Shown here: piece after piece, positions 52,277 through 64,000 of the stretch | Layout: each line of letters opens with the position of its first letter | How positions within the stretch are numbered: the first letter of the stretch is position 1 | DNA from: Marthasterias glacialis | Lineage: Eukaryota; Echinodermata; Asteroidea; Forcipulatida; Asteriidae | Direction of reading: 5' to 3' | DNA: 64,000 nt | Assembly (NCBI GenBank): GCA_911728455.2 | Contig: OU452235.1 | Location: 8,176,351 to 8,240,350 of the forward strand | Notes under the pieces: model-generated | Database searches by the model: none | What the model was told of the DNA's origin: nothing | The model's input: the letters and a program-made list of their open reading frames with translations, nothing else | Made by a program: the position numbers and the translations under genes

Positions 52277-54085
52277 TTTCTGGGTCTTTCTAGGTCCTAT
52301 AAGTCCTTTCTGCTCTGAGCCGACTTGGTCTTTCTAGGTCCTATAAGTCCTTTCTGCTTTGAGCCGACTTGGTCTTTCTAGGTCCTATAAGTCCTTTCTG
52401 CTTTGAGCAGACTGAGTCTGTCTAGGTCCTATAAGTCCTTTCTGCTCTCAGCTGACTGGGTCTTTCTAGGTCCTATAAGTCCTTTCTGCTCTGAGCAGAC
52501 TTGGTCTTTCTAGGTCCTATAAGTCCTTTCTGCTTTGAGCAGACTGGGTCTTTCTAGGTCCTATAAGTCCTTTCTGCTTTGAGCAGACTGAGTCTTTCTA
52601 GGTCCTATAAGTCCTTTCTGCTCTCAGCTGACTGGGCCTTTCTATGTCCTATAAGTCCTTTCTGCTCTGAGCAGACTGGGTCTTTCTAGGTCCTATAAGT
52701 CCTTTCTGCTCTGAGCCGACTTGGTCTTTCTAGGTCCTATAAGTCCTTTTTGCTTTGAGCCTACTGAGTCTTTCTAGGTCCTATAAGTCCTTTCTGCTCT
52801 GAGCCGACTTGGTCTTTCTAGGTCCTATAAGTCCTTTCTGCTCTGAGCAGACTTGGTCTTTCTAGGTCCTATAAGTCCTTTCTGCTTTGAGCAGACTGAG
52901 TCTTTCTAGGTCCTATAAGTCCTTTCTGCTCTGAGCAGACTGGGTCTTTCTATGTCCTATAAGTCCTTACTGCTCTGAGCCGACTTGGTCTTTCTAGGTC
53001 CTATAAGTCCTTTCTGCTTTGAGCAGACTGAGTCTTTCTAGGTCCTATAAGTCCTTTCTGCTCTGAGCAGACTGGGTCTTTCTATGTCCTATAAGTCCTT
53101 ACTGCTCTGAGCCGACTTGGTCTTTCTAGGTCCTATAAGTCCTTTCTGCTCTGAGCAGACTTGGACTTTCTAGGTCCTATAAGTCCTTTCTGCTTTGAGC
53201 AGACTGAGTCTTTCTAGGTCCTATAAGTCCTTTCTGCTCTGAGCAGACTGGGTCTTTCTATGTCCTATAAGTCCTTACTGCTCTGAGCCGACTTGGTCTT
53301 TCTAGGTCCTATAAGTCCTTTCTGCTCTGAGCAGACTTGGTCTTTCTAGGTCCTATAAGTCCTTTCTGCTTTGAGCAGACTGAGTCTTTCTAGGTCCTAT
53401 AAGTCCTTTCTGCTCTGAGCAGACTGGGTCTTTCTAGGTCCTATAAGTCCTTTCTGCTCTGAGCAGACTGGGTCTTTCTATGTCCTATAAGTCCTTACTA
53501 CTCTGAGCAGACTGAGTCTTTCTAGGTCCTATAAGTCCTTTCTGCTCTCAGCTGACTGGGCCTTTCTATGTCCTATAAGTCCTTACTGCTCTGAGCCGAC
53601 TTGGTCTTTCTAGGTCCTATAAGTCCTTTTTGCTTTGAGCCGACTGAGTCTTTCTAGGTCCTATAAGTCCTTTCTGCTCTGAGCCAACTGGGTCTTTCTA
53701 GGTCCTATAAGTCTTTTTTGCTTTGAGCAGACTGGGTCTTTCTAGGTCCTATAAGTCCTTTCTGCTCTGAGCAGACAGGTCTTTCTGGGTCCTATAAGTC
53801 CTTTTTGCTCTGAGCTGACTTGGTCTTTCTAGGTCCTATAAGTCCTTTCTGCTTTGACCCGACTTGGTCTTTCTAGGTCCTATTAGTCCTTTCTGCTCTG
53901 AGCAGACTTGGTCTTTCTAGGTCCTATAAGTCCTTTCTGCTCTGAGCCAGCTTGGTCTTTCTAGGTCCTATAAGTCCTTTTTGCTCTGAGCAGACTAGGT
54001 CTTTCTTGGTCATATAAGTCCTTTTTGCTTTGAGTCGACTGGGTCTTTCTAGGTCCTATAAGTCCTTTTTGCTTTGAGCCGACCT
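52277..54085 (-). repeat. 44-bp satellite array 2, inverted part, about 41 copies
   Basis: Reverse complement of the array-1 unit (TCTTTCTAGGTCCTATAAGT then CCTTTCTGCTCTGAGC). Marker variant CTTTCTATGTCC sits at 52643, 52951, 53083, 53259, 53479 and 53567, all multiples of 44 apart, so copy phase is intact. More diverged than array 1. Confidence 0.97.
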
Positions 54086-56640
54086 GTGCATACATGCATT
54101 GAAGCATTTAATGCCAGTTTGCAAATGATTCAGACCACACAACTTCTTCTGTCGTAAGTGTACTGCCAGCTGGGTGGTTGAGATAGGTAGCAAATGTTGC
54201 AGTCTAACTTCTTGCCGAGTTCTTTTCAAACTCTGAAGAAGCCACTGGTGCTGGCCCAGTCTGGTGTTCAGCTGGATAAAAGGTTGAGCTGCTCTTGTGA
54301 ATGGCTTGCCGCACTTAAGGCGTTGTATTGGCAAGGGGCGGCAGCAAACCCTGCCAGAGCTTGAGTCCAGTGCACATGACCGAGACACTCCATTGTTGTT
54401 GACTTTGTACTGTACACCAAGTCGGCCAAACAAACCCAAGAATTTACTCTGGGTGCACCACACTAAATAGGCTCCCATAGCAACCAATGTTAAATGCTTA
54501 ATATTCATAAATACTAAAAAAAATTCTTAAAAGTCTCTCAGCCTCTAGAAAACAAATTAAATATATTTTCTGACAACTGAACTTCATTTCTCTTTTCAAT
54601 TTTTAGTAGGTTAGCCGTTGAGAATTTTTGGTCGGCTGCTCCGAAATAAAAACACCCAGGGGCACAATGTTGGACCATTTTTCAACAATCCATAAAAGCT
54701 TCAAATCTTTGATTTACAGAAAAGTTGTGGGGTTTACAATTTATTAATGAGGCTCGGTGCGTGGATTTCTCTCTATTTAGTGCAGTGCACCCATAGAGTA
54801 ATATGAGTGCACCCGTCTTAATCTGTTATACCGCCCTCTTGTGGTGGAGTGTAACTTCTCTTTGGATGCCTCTTTTTGAACCACTGTGCAACCAACAAAT
54901 GCTCTCATTTTTAACGTCATGCTGAAATATTATGTTGTATTAATGTTAAGGCCTGGAATATTATGATAATTACAAGATGTTTGTGAAAGATAAGTTTGTA
55001 TTTGTAGGTATGGTACTGTTAATTAGTCATGACGAGGGCGGAGCCATGTTGAGGAAAAGTGGAATACACATTGTGAAGAGGTAGATGATAAATCGTGAGC
55101 TTACGGGAGACAATTAAAAGAGACAGAAGGAAAACCCTTGGCATTCAGGATCAATTTTTAGGAGAAGCATATTTTCATATTTTATCCAAAGACTAAGACC
55201 AGTTAAGTTTCGCCACCATTTCGTTTGTCATGGTTCCCTGATTATTTATAGGTAAGACATAGCTCCTTCCAGAAAACATAGAAGTTACCAGTCTATTTTA
55301 AAAGACCAATTCAGGTTTGTGTTGAAGCATTGATACGGCTGCCGCTCTCTGTCCTGTTCACGATATAAAAAACCAAAAATAAATTCTTAATGCCTTTAAA
55401 GTAACAAGGGGTTATAAACCTTAAGGTTGTAAACTGCAAGTACTGTCAAGTGCAGAAGTTCAATACCACTTGTTTAGTTGTGGGTTATAACATTAATATG
55501 GCTAAAACAGACAGAACAGACAAACTTAAGATAAAATCTTAATCCTTGCAAGGTAACGACAAGTGTTTTTAAGCCGCAATAACAGTTGCCCACAAAGTCT
55601 AGCGGTTCAAAATATGTTTGCGCTCAATCAGTCACTTGCCAGTAACGAGGACTTTCAATTAAGTCATTTCTCAAAACAATTAAGCCCAGGGTAATTAAGT
55701 GAATGCATCCACTAATGATGTAGCGTTATGAATTAATAGTTGGTCAAAATAAAGACACCAAAACGACTAGTGCACCGTGATTGATCTTATACACTGTTAA
55801 TTGGGCTTCCTCTGATCACAATGAAAAAGTTCCCCCGTGAACTGAAGATTCACACGGCATATCCTCTTCACTGGACGGTGCGTATTGGCCTTCGTTGTTA
55901 TCTGGGTGTCAACCCTTCATCTCTTGCGCAAGGTCGTCCGGCATGCAGACAAATTCTGACCGGAAATGTTATTGGAGGAATTTGTTCGTCTTTACTTCCC
56001 AATTAAGAGCATTACCTGTGAACGTATAATGCGTTAACCATGTGATCACTCCCTCTGTAGTTACATTCACAGCTGGCAGCGCAAAGAGGAAACATACATA
56101 AATAAACATGGGGGCTCTCGTGCGAGGGCTGAATTAGCGGTTTCCCTTCAGCATGGGGGGGGGGGGGGAATGGGGTTGCACTTTCATCTATCCCACCCCC
56201 TAGTATCACAAGAGGTGATTCTCAGATCTGTCTATTTCCGTACTGTCAGTCTGTCAATTACGCAACTACTTGCTGAAAATATTTCCCCCGTGGAAAAGTA
56301 CTTTGACTTTTTAACCATAAGGGAAGAGACTCTTCATGCTATACAAAATAATATTTTGAACTCCAAGCTGACAAAAATAGTCTGGTCTTTCAAATGGCTT
56401 CAGTGTAAATAGGGCTTTTGTAAAGGAGTCTGGTATCCAGACCTTGGTGGGCAGGGGGTATTTTTCTCCTTGCACCACACAGCACTCGATCAGCATAATA
56501 TAATAGTGGTTATCCCCAATCGCGGTAACTTTGCCTGACTAACAAAAGCATTGGGAGGACTTGGGGATGGAGAGAGGGGTGGGCTTGTGTCATTCAAAAA
56601 CAAAATTGTGACAAAACTTAATTAAACTGGCCAAAGCAGT
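54086..56640. other. Non-coding stretch, nothing firmly recognised
   Basis: A 150-codon minus-strand frame at 54056-54508 runs out of the satellite and shows no recognisable domain. The rest has only short frames. A 14-base G run lies at 56155-56168. Confidence 0.45.
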
Positions 56641-57949
56641 TCATTGCTTCCAATTTATCCCATCCCAGTTAGGGTATACTGTTGTATCACCCCATTGAGG
56701 ACATCAGCTGGTTGTTTCCAATAAGAAAGTAAACTATTCGGGAGGCCTATGGCAAACTTTCATAGGGTGTGCCCTCATTAGTATGGATCGTACTCGATTT
56801 TGAAATCTACTCTGTCATTATTGCCGACTTTCCAAAACCAAATGTTTGTATTTGTTGTGGACATTTATATGCTATCCTGCCAAATGAGAAAACAACAGGC
56901 AACACTGAAGCAGTCACAGTGTCCGTGTCAATCAAACTACCCCAATTGGGGTACTTTATAGTACCCTGAATGAAACTCTCTTCTCCCAATCAGGATACCC
57001 ATGACCATCCATTGGGGAAACTGGTGACAGTGATGAGCACGGACCTTGCTCTATTTATGGTGATACTGTACAGAACAAAAGGAAGGTCAGCATACACAAA
57101 GATAATGGGATACCCCATCCCCCATCCATCCCCCCCCCCCCCCCGCACCCCACCTCAGACATCCTTCAGCCATGGAGCTATTAAAAGCCTCAATCAAACG
57201 TAGATTTTCACCGGATTTACTACCTGGCAATCTCAATTTGAAATCCCTTTCACCATATATTTATTTACCCGCGCCTCACTCCCACCTGTTGAGGTATTGC
57301 AACGAGTTAGAACGAAACAGAGCCCCAACAGCTTTCGGTCCCCACACCTGTTCCCCCGGCGCGGCTGCGAGGGGTACACGCGATGTCGCTAGAGATGGAA
57401 CCCACCAAGTCAAAAGCAACTTAGTCCTAATTTGATGGGAGTCCATAATTACTACTCGTGGTGCTGATGTTAATGTGATGACTGACCTAGCATGGAAGCT
57501 ATTCATTACAGAGTAGTGAACCAGTCATGGTGGGCCAGGGTTTGTGGCTGAACAGACGTCTCATCTAAAATTGCTCGATGCGAATTAAACAAAGTTTAGC
57601 TGAAAGACGGGGACTATTTACCCTTGCGTCAAAGAGTCCAACACATTTGGGTGAAAACATAATTCAGCGATTAAAATAAATCAATCAATAAATCAGACAT
57701 TCTTTGCCCAAACGTTATTTGGGTAAAAACATTCCTGGAGTTTGGGTGTGTGGGTGTCTTATAGGATGCTTGACTTTCAGATCTTTAATTGCAGTGGCGT
57801 AACCAGAGAGGGCTTGAGCCGGCCTCCATCACCAACCCACAACCCCCGCCCCAACTCAGAATCATCCCCACTTGCCCCAACCTCCAAATGATGTCCGTGC
57901 CCCTCCCCCCTTTAAAATCTCGACCTCCTTGAAATTAAAAATTACCAGA

Positions 57950-60900
57950 ATAAAATGTTACAATTTATAGGCTTTTATGTAGTATTACTCAATATTTAAA
58001 CTATTTTTCTGTTAACACACAGACAATGTATATGTTTTTACCTCCATGTAAGATTATCTTATATAAAAAAAAGTTTACTGCATAATGAGAACACTGAAAA
58101 GGTGCTTAAGAAAACTGCAAACGCAAAGTACAGTTTTAATTGGCCAGAAGTGCCCCCCTAGAAAGAAATGGTTCACCCCATGTGCCCCCATAAAAAGTTA
58201 CCGTATGTTCGCCTCTGCCGTACACCCACGCACAAACCACACCCATCACCAAATTGAATACGGACATAATAAACACCACCGAACATTATTCTTTGTCAAA
58301 ACATACACTGTTATCTCAGCTTTCTTGAAAATGTGACCGCCCAAATTGATGGGATTTCACCGGTTGTTTTGTTCGCTGTATGATGTATTCATTTGAAAGT
58401 ACATTAGAGCGCACGAATGAAAGTACTCTTCCAACATTAAGTAGGGATGCGTTACTTTTATCCGTGTTACAAAATTGAGACCGGGACCATGGCAAGAGAC
58501 CTGGATGTTTTAGCAGATCGAGAAGGATCTCGCTTTGCTTTTGTGTACGAAACCAATGGAGTCCTCTCTGTAAAAAAGCTTAGTCTAAACAATGGTCAAA
58601 TTGTTTGGACAAAAATGAGAAGTCCTCGATTTATTGGTCGACAAAACGTGTGAACGACAGAAACGACAGAACCATTGGTCTCCACGGGGGAATTCTAAAG
58701 AGAGGGATGCTCCACAAGAAAATGTGTGTAACAAGTCCATGAGAAAATATTAAGTACACGGACTTAGTGAAAGAATAATATGGGTCTCCACAGGGGTGCA
58801 TTTTTTAGGTGTGTGTGTGGGGGGAGGGGAGGGTATACACATTCAAACCGGGGACTTTTCACAAAATGGGCAATAGGGTTCCCGGTTGGGTGAAGGTCCC
58901 CAGATATAGAATATCATGTACACAACCAAATGGGAGCTGTTGCCAAAAACGGTTATAAAAGAGGAACAATGGGAGGTTCCGATTGCAGGTGTTAACACTT
59001 GTGCGCGAGATGCATTTATTAAACATTAGAAGATGGGAATGAATTCAATCTTCCCAAAACCAATACTTTCCCCATGATGTAGTTAATTATGTTTCCAACT
59101 TTGATGTTGCAACAACGGTTCTAAGAGAGCTTGCTGAAGACAAGTATTGCATTTTGTAGGTTACTAACTAAAAAAAAAGTTGACAATATTCGAATCACCC
59201 ATGAGATCGGATGGAGAGGGGGCCGGGACGGGGAGGTCTAGTGAGTACGGCCACCGATAAGATATACAAAAAGACATAAATAGTCATCTTTGTTTCATTG
59301 AAACTCATAGCATCTTAACTGTTGGTTATTGAAGGAAAAAAACTTGGCACAAAGATGGTTCTAATGTTGTCCTTTTGAACTGTGGGAATTTACTGACGGA
59401 ACTCCCACGAACAAGATGATAAGTCTACCCGAATTTCCCCCAGGCTGCTGTACATAGCATATGCCAGGAGGTGTGTGTGTATGTGTGTGGGGGGGGGGGG
59501 GGGGGGGGGGGTTCTACCAAACTGTATCCCCCCCCCCCTCCCCAGCGACGGTTAACTCGACAGGACACATTCTCATTTCCTGTCTTATAATATGATGTTC
59601 ACAGTCTTCCAAGCGCCAGATGTAATGAGGGGGTTCCGTTATGATCCAATATCCCCAGTGTCATCCGAGACTCAATCGGCTCTTCAAGTTGGTATCATGA
59701 AGGGGAAAATTACTCCTGGTGTATTTTGTCTTTTCTCAGCCCCCGTCACTCCCATACTTTCCTCATCTTTACGTTTGTCTTCCCTGCATACTGTGTGGAT
59801 GTTTTCGCTCAATCCCAGCAACCCTCATGGCCATCTACAAGACTATGTCTTCAATATATCCCATACAGAATCCAATGTGATATTGAAATAAACTTACTCC
59901 TGTTTGGTTTGAATCCCCCATCTTGAGCCTCAACACCCCCCCCCCCCCTCTTGCCCCCTCTGTAAGAATGTCCCAACCCTTGGTTCCATCACTCATAGAC
60001 TCACTCTTCAAGTCTTTGAGTATATTCTTCAGAGTTCGGACTGGCAGCCATACGTGCTTGTATCGACAGTCGAGTGAGTCGACCATTATTTTTATCCCAT
60101 TCTAAATCTCATCCTCCCTTAATGCTTTCCGGTCTACCCTTGTTCTCCCTCGTAAAAATGTCCAGCATAGACTCGTGCTAGTCCTGGGGTCTATCTGTGC
60201 CTATCTAATACCCCAAAATGAGTTGGTGGAGAGCGAATCGGCATTACGGCAGTCCCGAATCGGCATTACGCCTCCACCCAATTTTGTTAAGCACGGCTAA
60301 TACCGTGTGTGACACAGAACACGACTGAGTCAAGTCTAGTCACAGCTCTCACGCGTTTTCTCGGTATACGGCCCCCAAATCGTTTAACCCCCTTATCAGT
60401 TTCAACATCTCCCAAATCAGACCCTTTTTCAATTTACAGGGGGACATGAGTGGTGCCAAGCGGTCCCATCCTTCTCTGTCTTAGTCCCTCATCCCCGGAG
60501 ATAATAACACCGTGGGGTAAAGTGATGGAGCATCATCGTGAACGGGAGGAGACGTGTTAATCCAGGATGTTGTCACTTATCCCCAGAGATCTGACCCTAT
60601 TGACGTGTCAAGGTCACTGGAATGTCTTGCCACCCCTCTCTGAGACTCTTTGGTTAACGTTCTTATGAACAAACTCTACTTCTGATTTGTCTGTTGTTTC
60701 ATCATGCGGTTCTTTTCCTATTTGTCTTTTTATGATACGGTGCAATACGATGGAAGAATGATGTTGTTGCAAACATAAAATTTTTAGATAGGTCAACATA
60801 CAAATTTCTTATTATTATTTGAATGCTGTTTAATATAACTTTTTCTTAATTTGTTGGAATTCGGGATTTGATTTGATTTCACCCTTTCTTCCTTTCTTGC

Positions 60901-61350
60901 TGTTGTTGTGGTTGTTGTTGTTGTTGTTGTTGATGATGTCGTCGCCGTCGTCGTTGTCATTTCTTCGTTATTTTGTATTTTTTATTGGAACTGCCCTTTT
61001 AGGTTGTATATTGGTATGATGTTTTAGGCAACAGAGTTCCAGTTGAGATGTCAAAGTCGTTCTTTGTTTTTTGTTGTTTTTTTTTGGGGGGGGGGTTTGT
61101 TTGTTTGTTTTTTGTTTGTTTTTCCCTTCTCGCTTTTTTTTTTTTTTTCTTAAAGGGAAAGTGCTGGTCTAATATTGGTACATAAGTAAAAACTGTATTA
61201 TCTATCAAATCATTGGCGGAATAGTCAGATGGGCTGAACAACTACCCTCTCGGCGGATTAGTAACAGTAACAAGACACTAAGTAGGATTTGAAACTTTGC
61301 ATGATGGTGGAGTTCTTATAAGGTTTGTGGTAACACCGTGTACATGAAAT
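57950..61350. other. Non-coding stretch with homopolymer and simple repeats
   Basis: G run 59489-59511 followed 16 bases later by a C run (59528-59538); GTT repeats at about 60900-60935; T/G-rich runs at 61075-61150. No conserved protein seen. Confidence 0.5.
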
Positions 61351-61369
61351 TTCTCTAGATGAGTTACGG

Positions 61370-61460
61370 CGCATGGTTCTCAAGAACCAGTGGTGTAACA
61401 ACTCGACGTTTCGATCAGTATGATTTATGCTCTGATCGTCTTCAGAAGAAAGTGAACAAA
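61370..61460. mobile_element. Possible terminal fragment of a retroelement (Penelope-like?)
   Basis: ACAACTCGACGTTTCGATCA and CTCTGATCGTCTTCAGAAG form a stem-prone motif like those seen near the ends of Penelope-like elements. No RT or GIY-YIG coding region is adjacent. This attribution is tentative. Confidence 0.25.
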
Positions 61461-62535
61461 ATTCAAAGACTGTGTCTGTGAAGATATCACAAGAAGAGAA
61501 TTTACAAGTAATGAAGATTTCTCTGAAAGATTATGTCTAATTGTCTCGTTTACTTGGATCCCTTAGCCCTGTTTATTTATGGGCGGAGAGAAGCAATTAT
61601 GTTTAAATAATTGAGGCGTTTATGAACATTGATGCATGCGGTGTTTGCGTCTTGCCGAACCCAGTCTCTTCAAAGTGGAATTGATCTCCTCCCAACTGCA
61701 AAACGATGTCAAATGCTGAAAAACAGGAAACATTTTTATGTACTTAACTGGGAACAAATTTCATTTAGAACTGTGACCAATTATGGCTTTCAGACAAAAC
61801 ACACTTTTACTTGGACAGGATTTCAGTCCTTATGCTCATTAACCGTCATTGGCCGTCATTGGCCGTCATATAAAAACAGTGTAATTGAAATTAAAAATGG
61901 TATAATCAGTACAACAAACAATTATCCGAATTTATTAGCAGATATTCAACAGCTCGCTAGACGTGAATTTGGGGCAATGTGTCCATTACCCTGATAAAAT
62001 AGCTGTCATTTTTATTAAAATGTTTTTATTCTACCTCACCATTATGAATTTCTCATACAGTTTTTTCGAGATGTTATGATTTGAAAGAAGATCGCATTGA
62101 AAGTTCTTTGCAAAACAACGGTGATGTGACACCCCTTGAAATGGTGCCAGCACAGTGCGTTGATTTCCAATAAGAACATCTCAGGAATATCAGCTAAAAT
62201 ACGGAAGATGCAAGATTCTTAAAATAAATGCTCCAAACATACAGAAGAGGTTTTTTCCTGGATGTAGATTCTGAAATGGATCACTTGGAACTAATCCATT
62301 TAAGATCTCAGAAACATTCAAAAGCTTGAAAAACAATTATTTAAAGTGTACTCTTAGTTTGGCAGAAACACTGAAATAAATTCAGCAGTGAGTTAGACAG
62401 GCTTCTAGATGTCTAAATTGGGGCAATACCTTCATCGTGTGATTGCAATGGGGTGAATGGGCAGTCGCAGATCCCGTTTGGGCATCACCAGAAGAAGAGG
62501 CCCCGATTGGGAGACGACCGTATGTTCCAATGGGA

Positions 62536-62667
62536 GGTTTTGGAACGCTAGGTGGCAGCAGACTTGCCAGGTAAATTTCCGTTGTTTGCATAGTTTTGAG
62601 CATCCGCACATTTCGGGAAACAATGGATTTACCTGGTGAGTCTGCTGCCACCTAGTGTCCTCAAAAG
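62536..62667. mobile_element. Hairpin MITE with ACTAGGTGGCAGCAGAC termini, copy 2
   Basis: Left GCTAGGTGGCAGCAGACTTG, right GAGTCTGCTGCCACCTAGTG, about 20-bp near-perfect inverted repeats. ACATTTC and AACAATGGATTTACC are shared with 15868-15982. Confidence 0.85.
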
Positions 62668-62699
62668 TCCCCCATTGGTGGATAAACGTATACCCTAAT

Positions 62700-63330
62700 T
62701 TGCAACTGCCTGGTCACCTGCTCAAGTCACCATGGTCAGTTTCCAGATGGAATATCAACTGAAATCCTAATCGGGAGAAATTGGTCCCAGTGGGAAATAA
62801 GTATATCCCGATTGGTGAAGAGGGGTCGCTCTAATCACCCAATGTCTCCCAATTGGGATATTTTATGTCCTTACTTTGGAGAAGAGGTCCCAATTAATGT
62901 ATACCCGAATTTGAAACTGGTTAGTTGCTCAAGTCACCATAGTCAGTTTCCGGATTGGATATAACTGATATCCTAATCGGGAGAAAATGGTCCCAGTGGG
63001 AAATAAGTATATCCCGATTGGTGAAGAGGGGTTGCTCTAATCACCAATGTCTCCCAATTGGGATATTTTATGTCCTCATTTTGGGAAAAGAGGTCCCAAT
63101 TGAGATTTATTCCAATTTTGAACTGTTGCTCAAATTTACTACGTCAGTCAAGTCAACCACGTTGGTTTCCCGATTGTGATATTTTTTTATATCGGAAGAA
63201 GATGGTCCCAATTCGGATAAAAGTGTACCTCAATTGGTATAGCGCAATCACCCATTGTCAATCCTGTTTGGAGTATTTAATATGCCCATTTGGGAACAGA
63301 GGATCCTCTTTGGGATGTACTATATCCCAA
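62700..63330. repeat. ~206-bp tandem repeat, two good copies and one decayed
   Basis: CCTAATCGGGAGAAA, GGTCCCAGTGGGAAATAAGT, ATATCCCGATTGGTGAAGAG and TCTCCCAATTGGGATATTTT recur in order with a 206-bp offset (GTGAAG at 62815 and 63021). A third diverged copy is at about 63180-63300. Similar CCCAATTGGGG words occur at 56640-57020. Confidence 0.85.
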
Positions 63331-63461
63331 TGGGCGGTTTGGTTGCGAAAATCACCCAATTGCAGACTTCTTCATTTAATCGCAGATATTTTTATCTCCA
63401 TTGGGACAAATTGGTTGTAGCTTAAAAAATACTTCTAAATTGAGGTAGTTTTAATGACTTA

Positions 63462-63707
63462 TTTTTGACTGGACTGCAAGAGGGCGCCCTTTGGTTTAAA
63501 TTGGGGGTCAAACCATAGAAAAAGTGTGGTAAACCAGATGCAATTAGAATTCTGATTAGTAGTTTTATTGACAGTTTTACAATGTAATCAGTGTAAGATA
63601 TTTGCTTGGAAAATTTGCATTTTTAATGTTTTGAAATATTGCTTGTACTTTCAAAAAGGAATTAATATTGCGCCCCCTGACTGTCAAAAATACTGCCTAT
63701 TGCAGTG
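63462..63707. mobile_element. MITE family G, copy 2
   Basis: TTTTGACTGGACTGCAAGAG with GGCGC at the left and GCGCCCCCTGACTGTCAAAA at the right. GTGTAAGATATTTGCTTGGA is shared with 26806-27082. Confidence 0.85.
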
Positions 63708-64000
63708 TGACAGTGTGATTGCAGTGTGACGGCAGTGTCAGCGTGTGTCAACGGACGTTGACCGTCTGTTGAGCTATCTTGACTTAGTTCTAGCCTATTC
63801 AAACCGACGAGACCCACCTATTTGATCCACACATTAGCAATTGATCACCCCAAGCCTCTTTTCTACAACATCCAATGCTCAAATCTCCAGTGTTTTATCC
63901 CCCTTCCCCCCCCCCCCCATCCCCAAAGTTGAGCCCGTGGGTGCGCCCACTCGGGTTAACCTCCAGACACGCTCAAAAATAACCCCAGTCGACACACCTT

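Noticed and set aside
54056-54508. 150-codon minus-strand ORF, the longest outside the DISP3-like gene
   Set aside because: It starts next to and ends inside the satellite array, with no recognisable domain, TM or motif. I cannot support it as a gene, although an old transposon-derived frame is possible.
61629-61994. 121-codon + strand ORF near a retroelement-like motif
   Set aside because: No recognisable RT, endonuclease or other domain; composition is AT-rich and chance-like.

Overview
The window looks like metazoan nuclear DNA, most likely from an echinoderm or another invertebrate deuterostome. It is AT-rich and intron-rich, it carries short TTAGGG tracts inside introns, and it is crowded with small hairpin/TIR elements, tRNA-derived SINEs, non-LTR retrotransposon scraps and minisatellites. 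There are no bacterial operons, rRNA genes, true tRNA genes or CRISPR arrays. The species assignment is inference.

One protein-coding gene can be rebuilt with confidence. It lies on the + strand from 20030 to 48865 and encodes a Dispatched-family (DISP3/PTCHD2-type) sterol-sensing/RND transporter-like membrane protein. I could chain 20 coding exons. Every junction is GT..AG, every intron phase matches, and the spliced CDS sums to 5028 nt (1675 codons plus stop). The product has a long cytoplasmic N-terminus, TM1, a large first extracellular loop with a furin-type RQRR site, TM2-6 with GxxxDD in TM4, TM7, a second large loop, TM8-12 with GSSVD in TM10, and one more hydrophobic segment at the C-terminus. 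The unusual feature is a follistatin-like plus Kazal module in loop 2, encoded by one phase 1-1 exon (37877-38101). That exon is a symmetric cassette that could have arrived by exon shuffling and could be skipped without breaking the frame.

Layout: 1-20003 has no recognisable protein gene and holds palindromic elements, foldback elements, a 58-bp minisatellite (4868-5770), a cluster of CCCAATTTCAT-ended MITEs (7393-8121), and SINE/LINE remnants (18.6-19.4 kb). A weak candidate for a non-coding first exon ends near 1656. 20004-48865 is the DISP3-like gene; its introns hold a TTAGGG tract, a 19-bp minisatellite, many MITEs/SINEs, a 44-bp satellite (22 copies), and a tandem array that repeatedly duplicates the 3' end of exon 17 with its splice donor. 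48866-51760 is 3' flank made mostly of MITEs and SINEs. 52130-54085 is a second 44-bp satellite array, mostly inverted relative to the intronic one. 54086-64000 has no recognisable gene and contains degenerate repeats, poly-G tracts, a ~206-bp tandem repeat and two more hairpin MITEs.

The most noteworthy points are the Kazal cassette in a Dispatched-type protein; two independent local duplications of splice sites in one gene (the exon 4 acceptor, in frame, and the exon 17 donor, many times); the pair of inverted 44-bp satellite arrays flanking the 3' part of the gene; and a hairpin MITE whose terminal repeats resemble a CTCF core motif.
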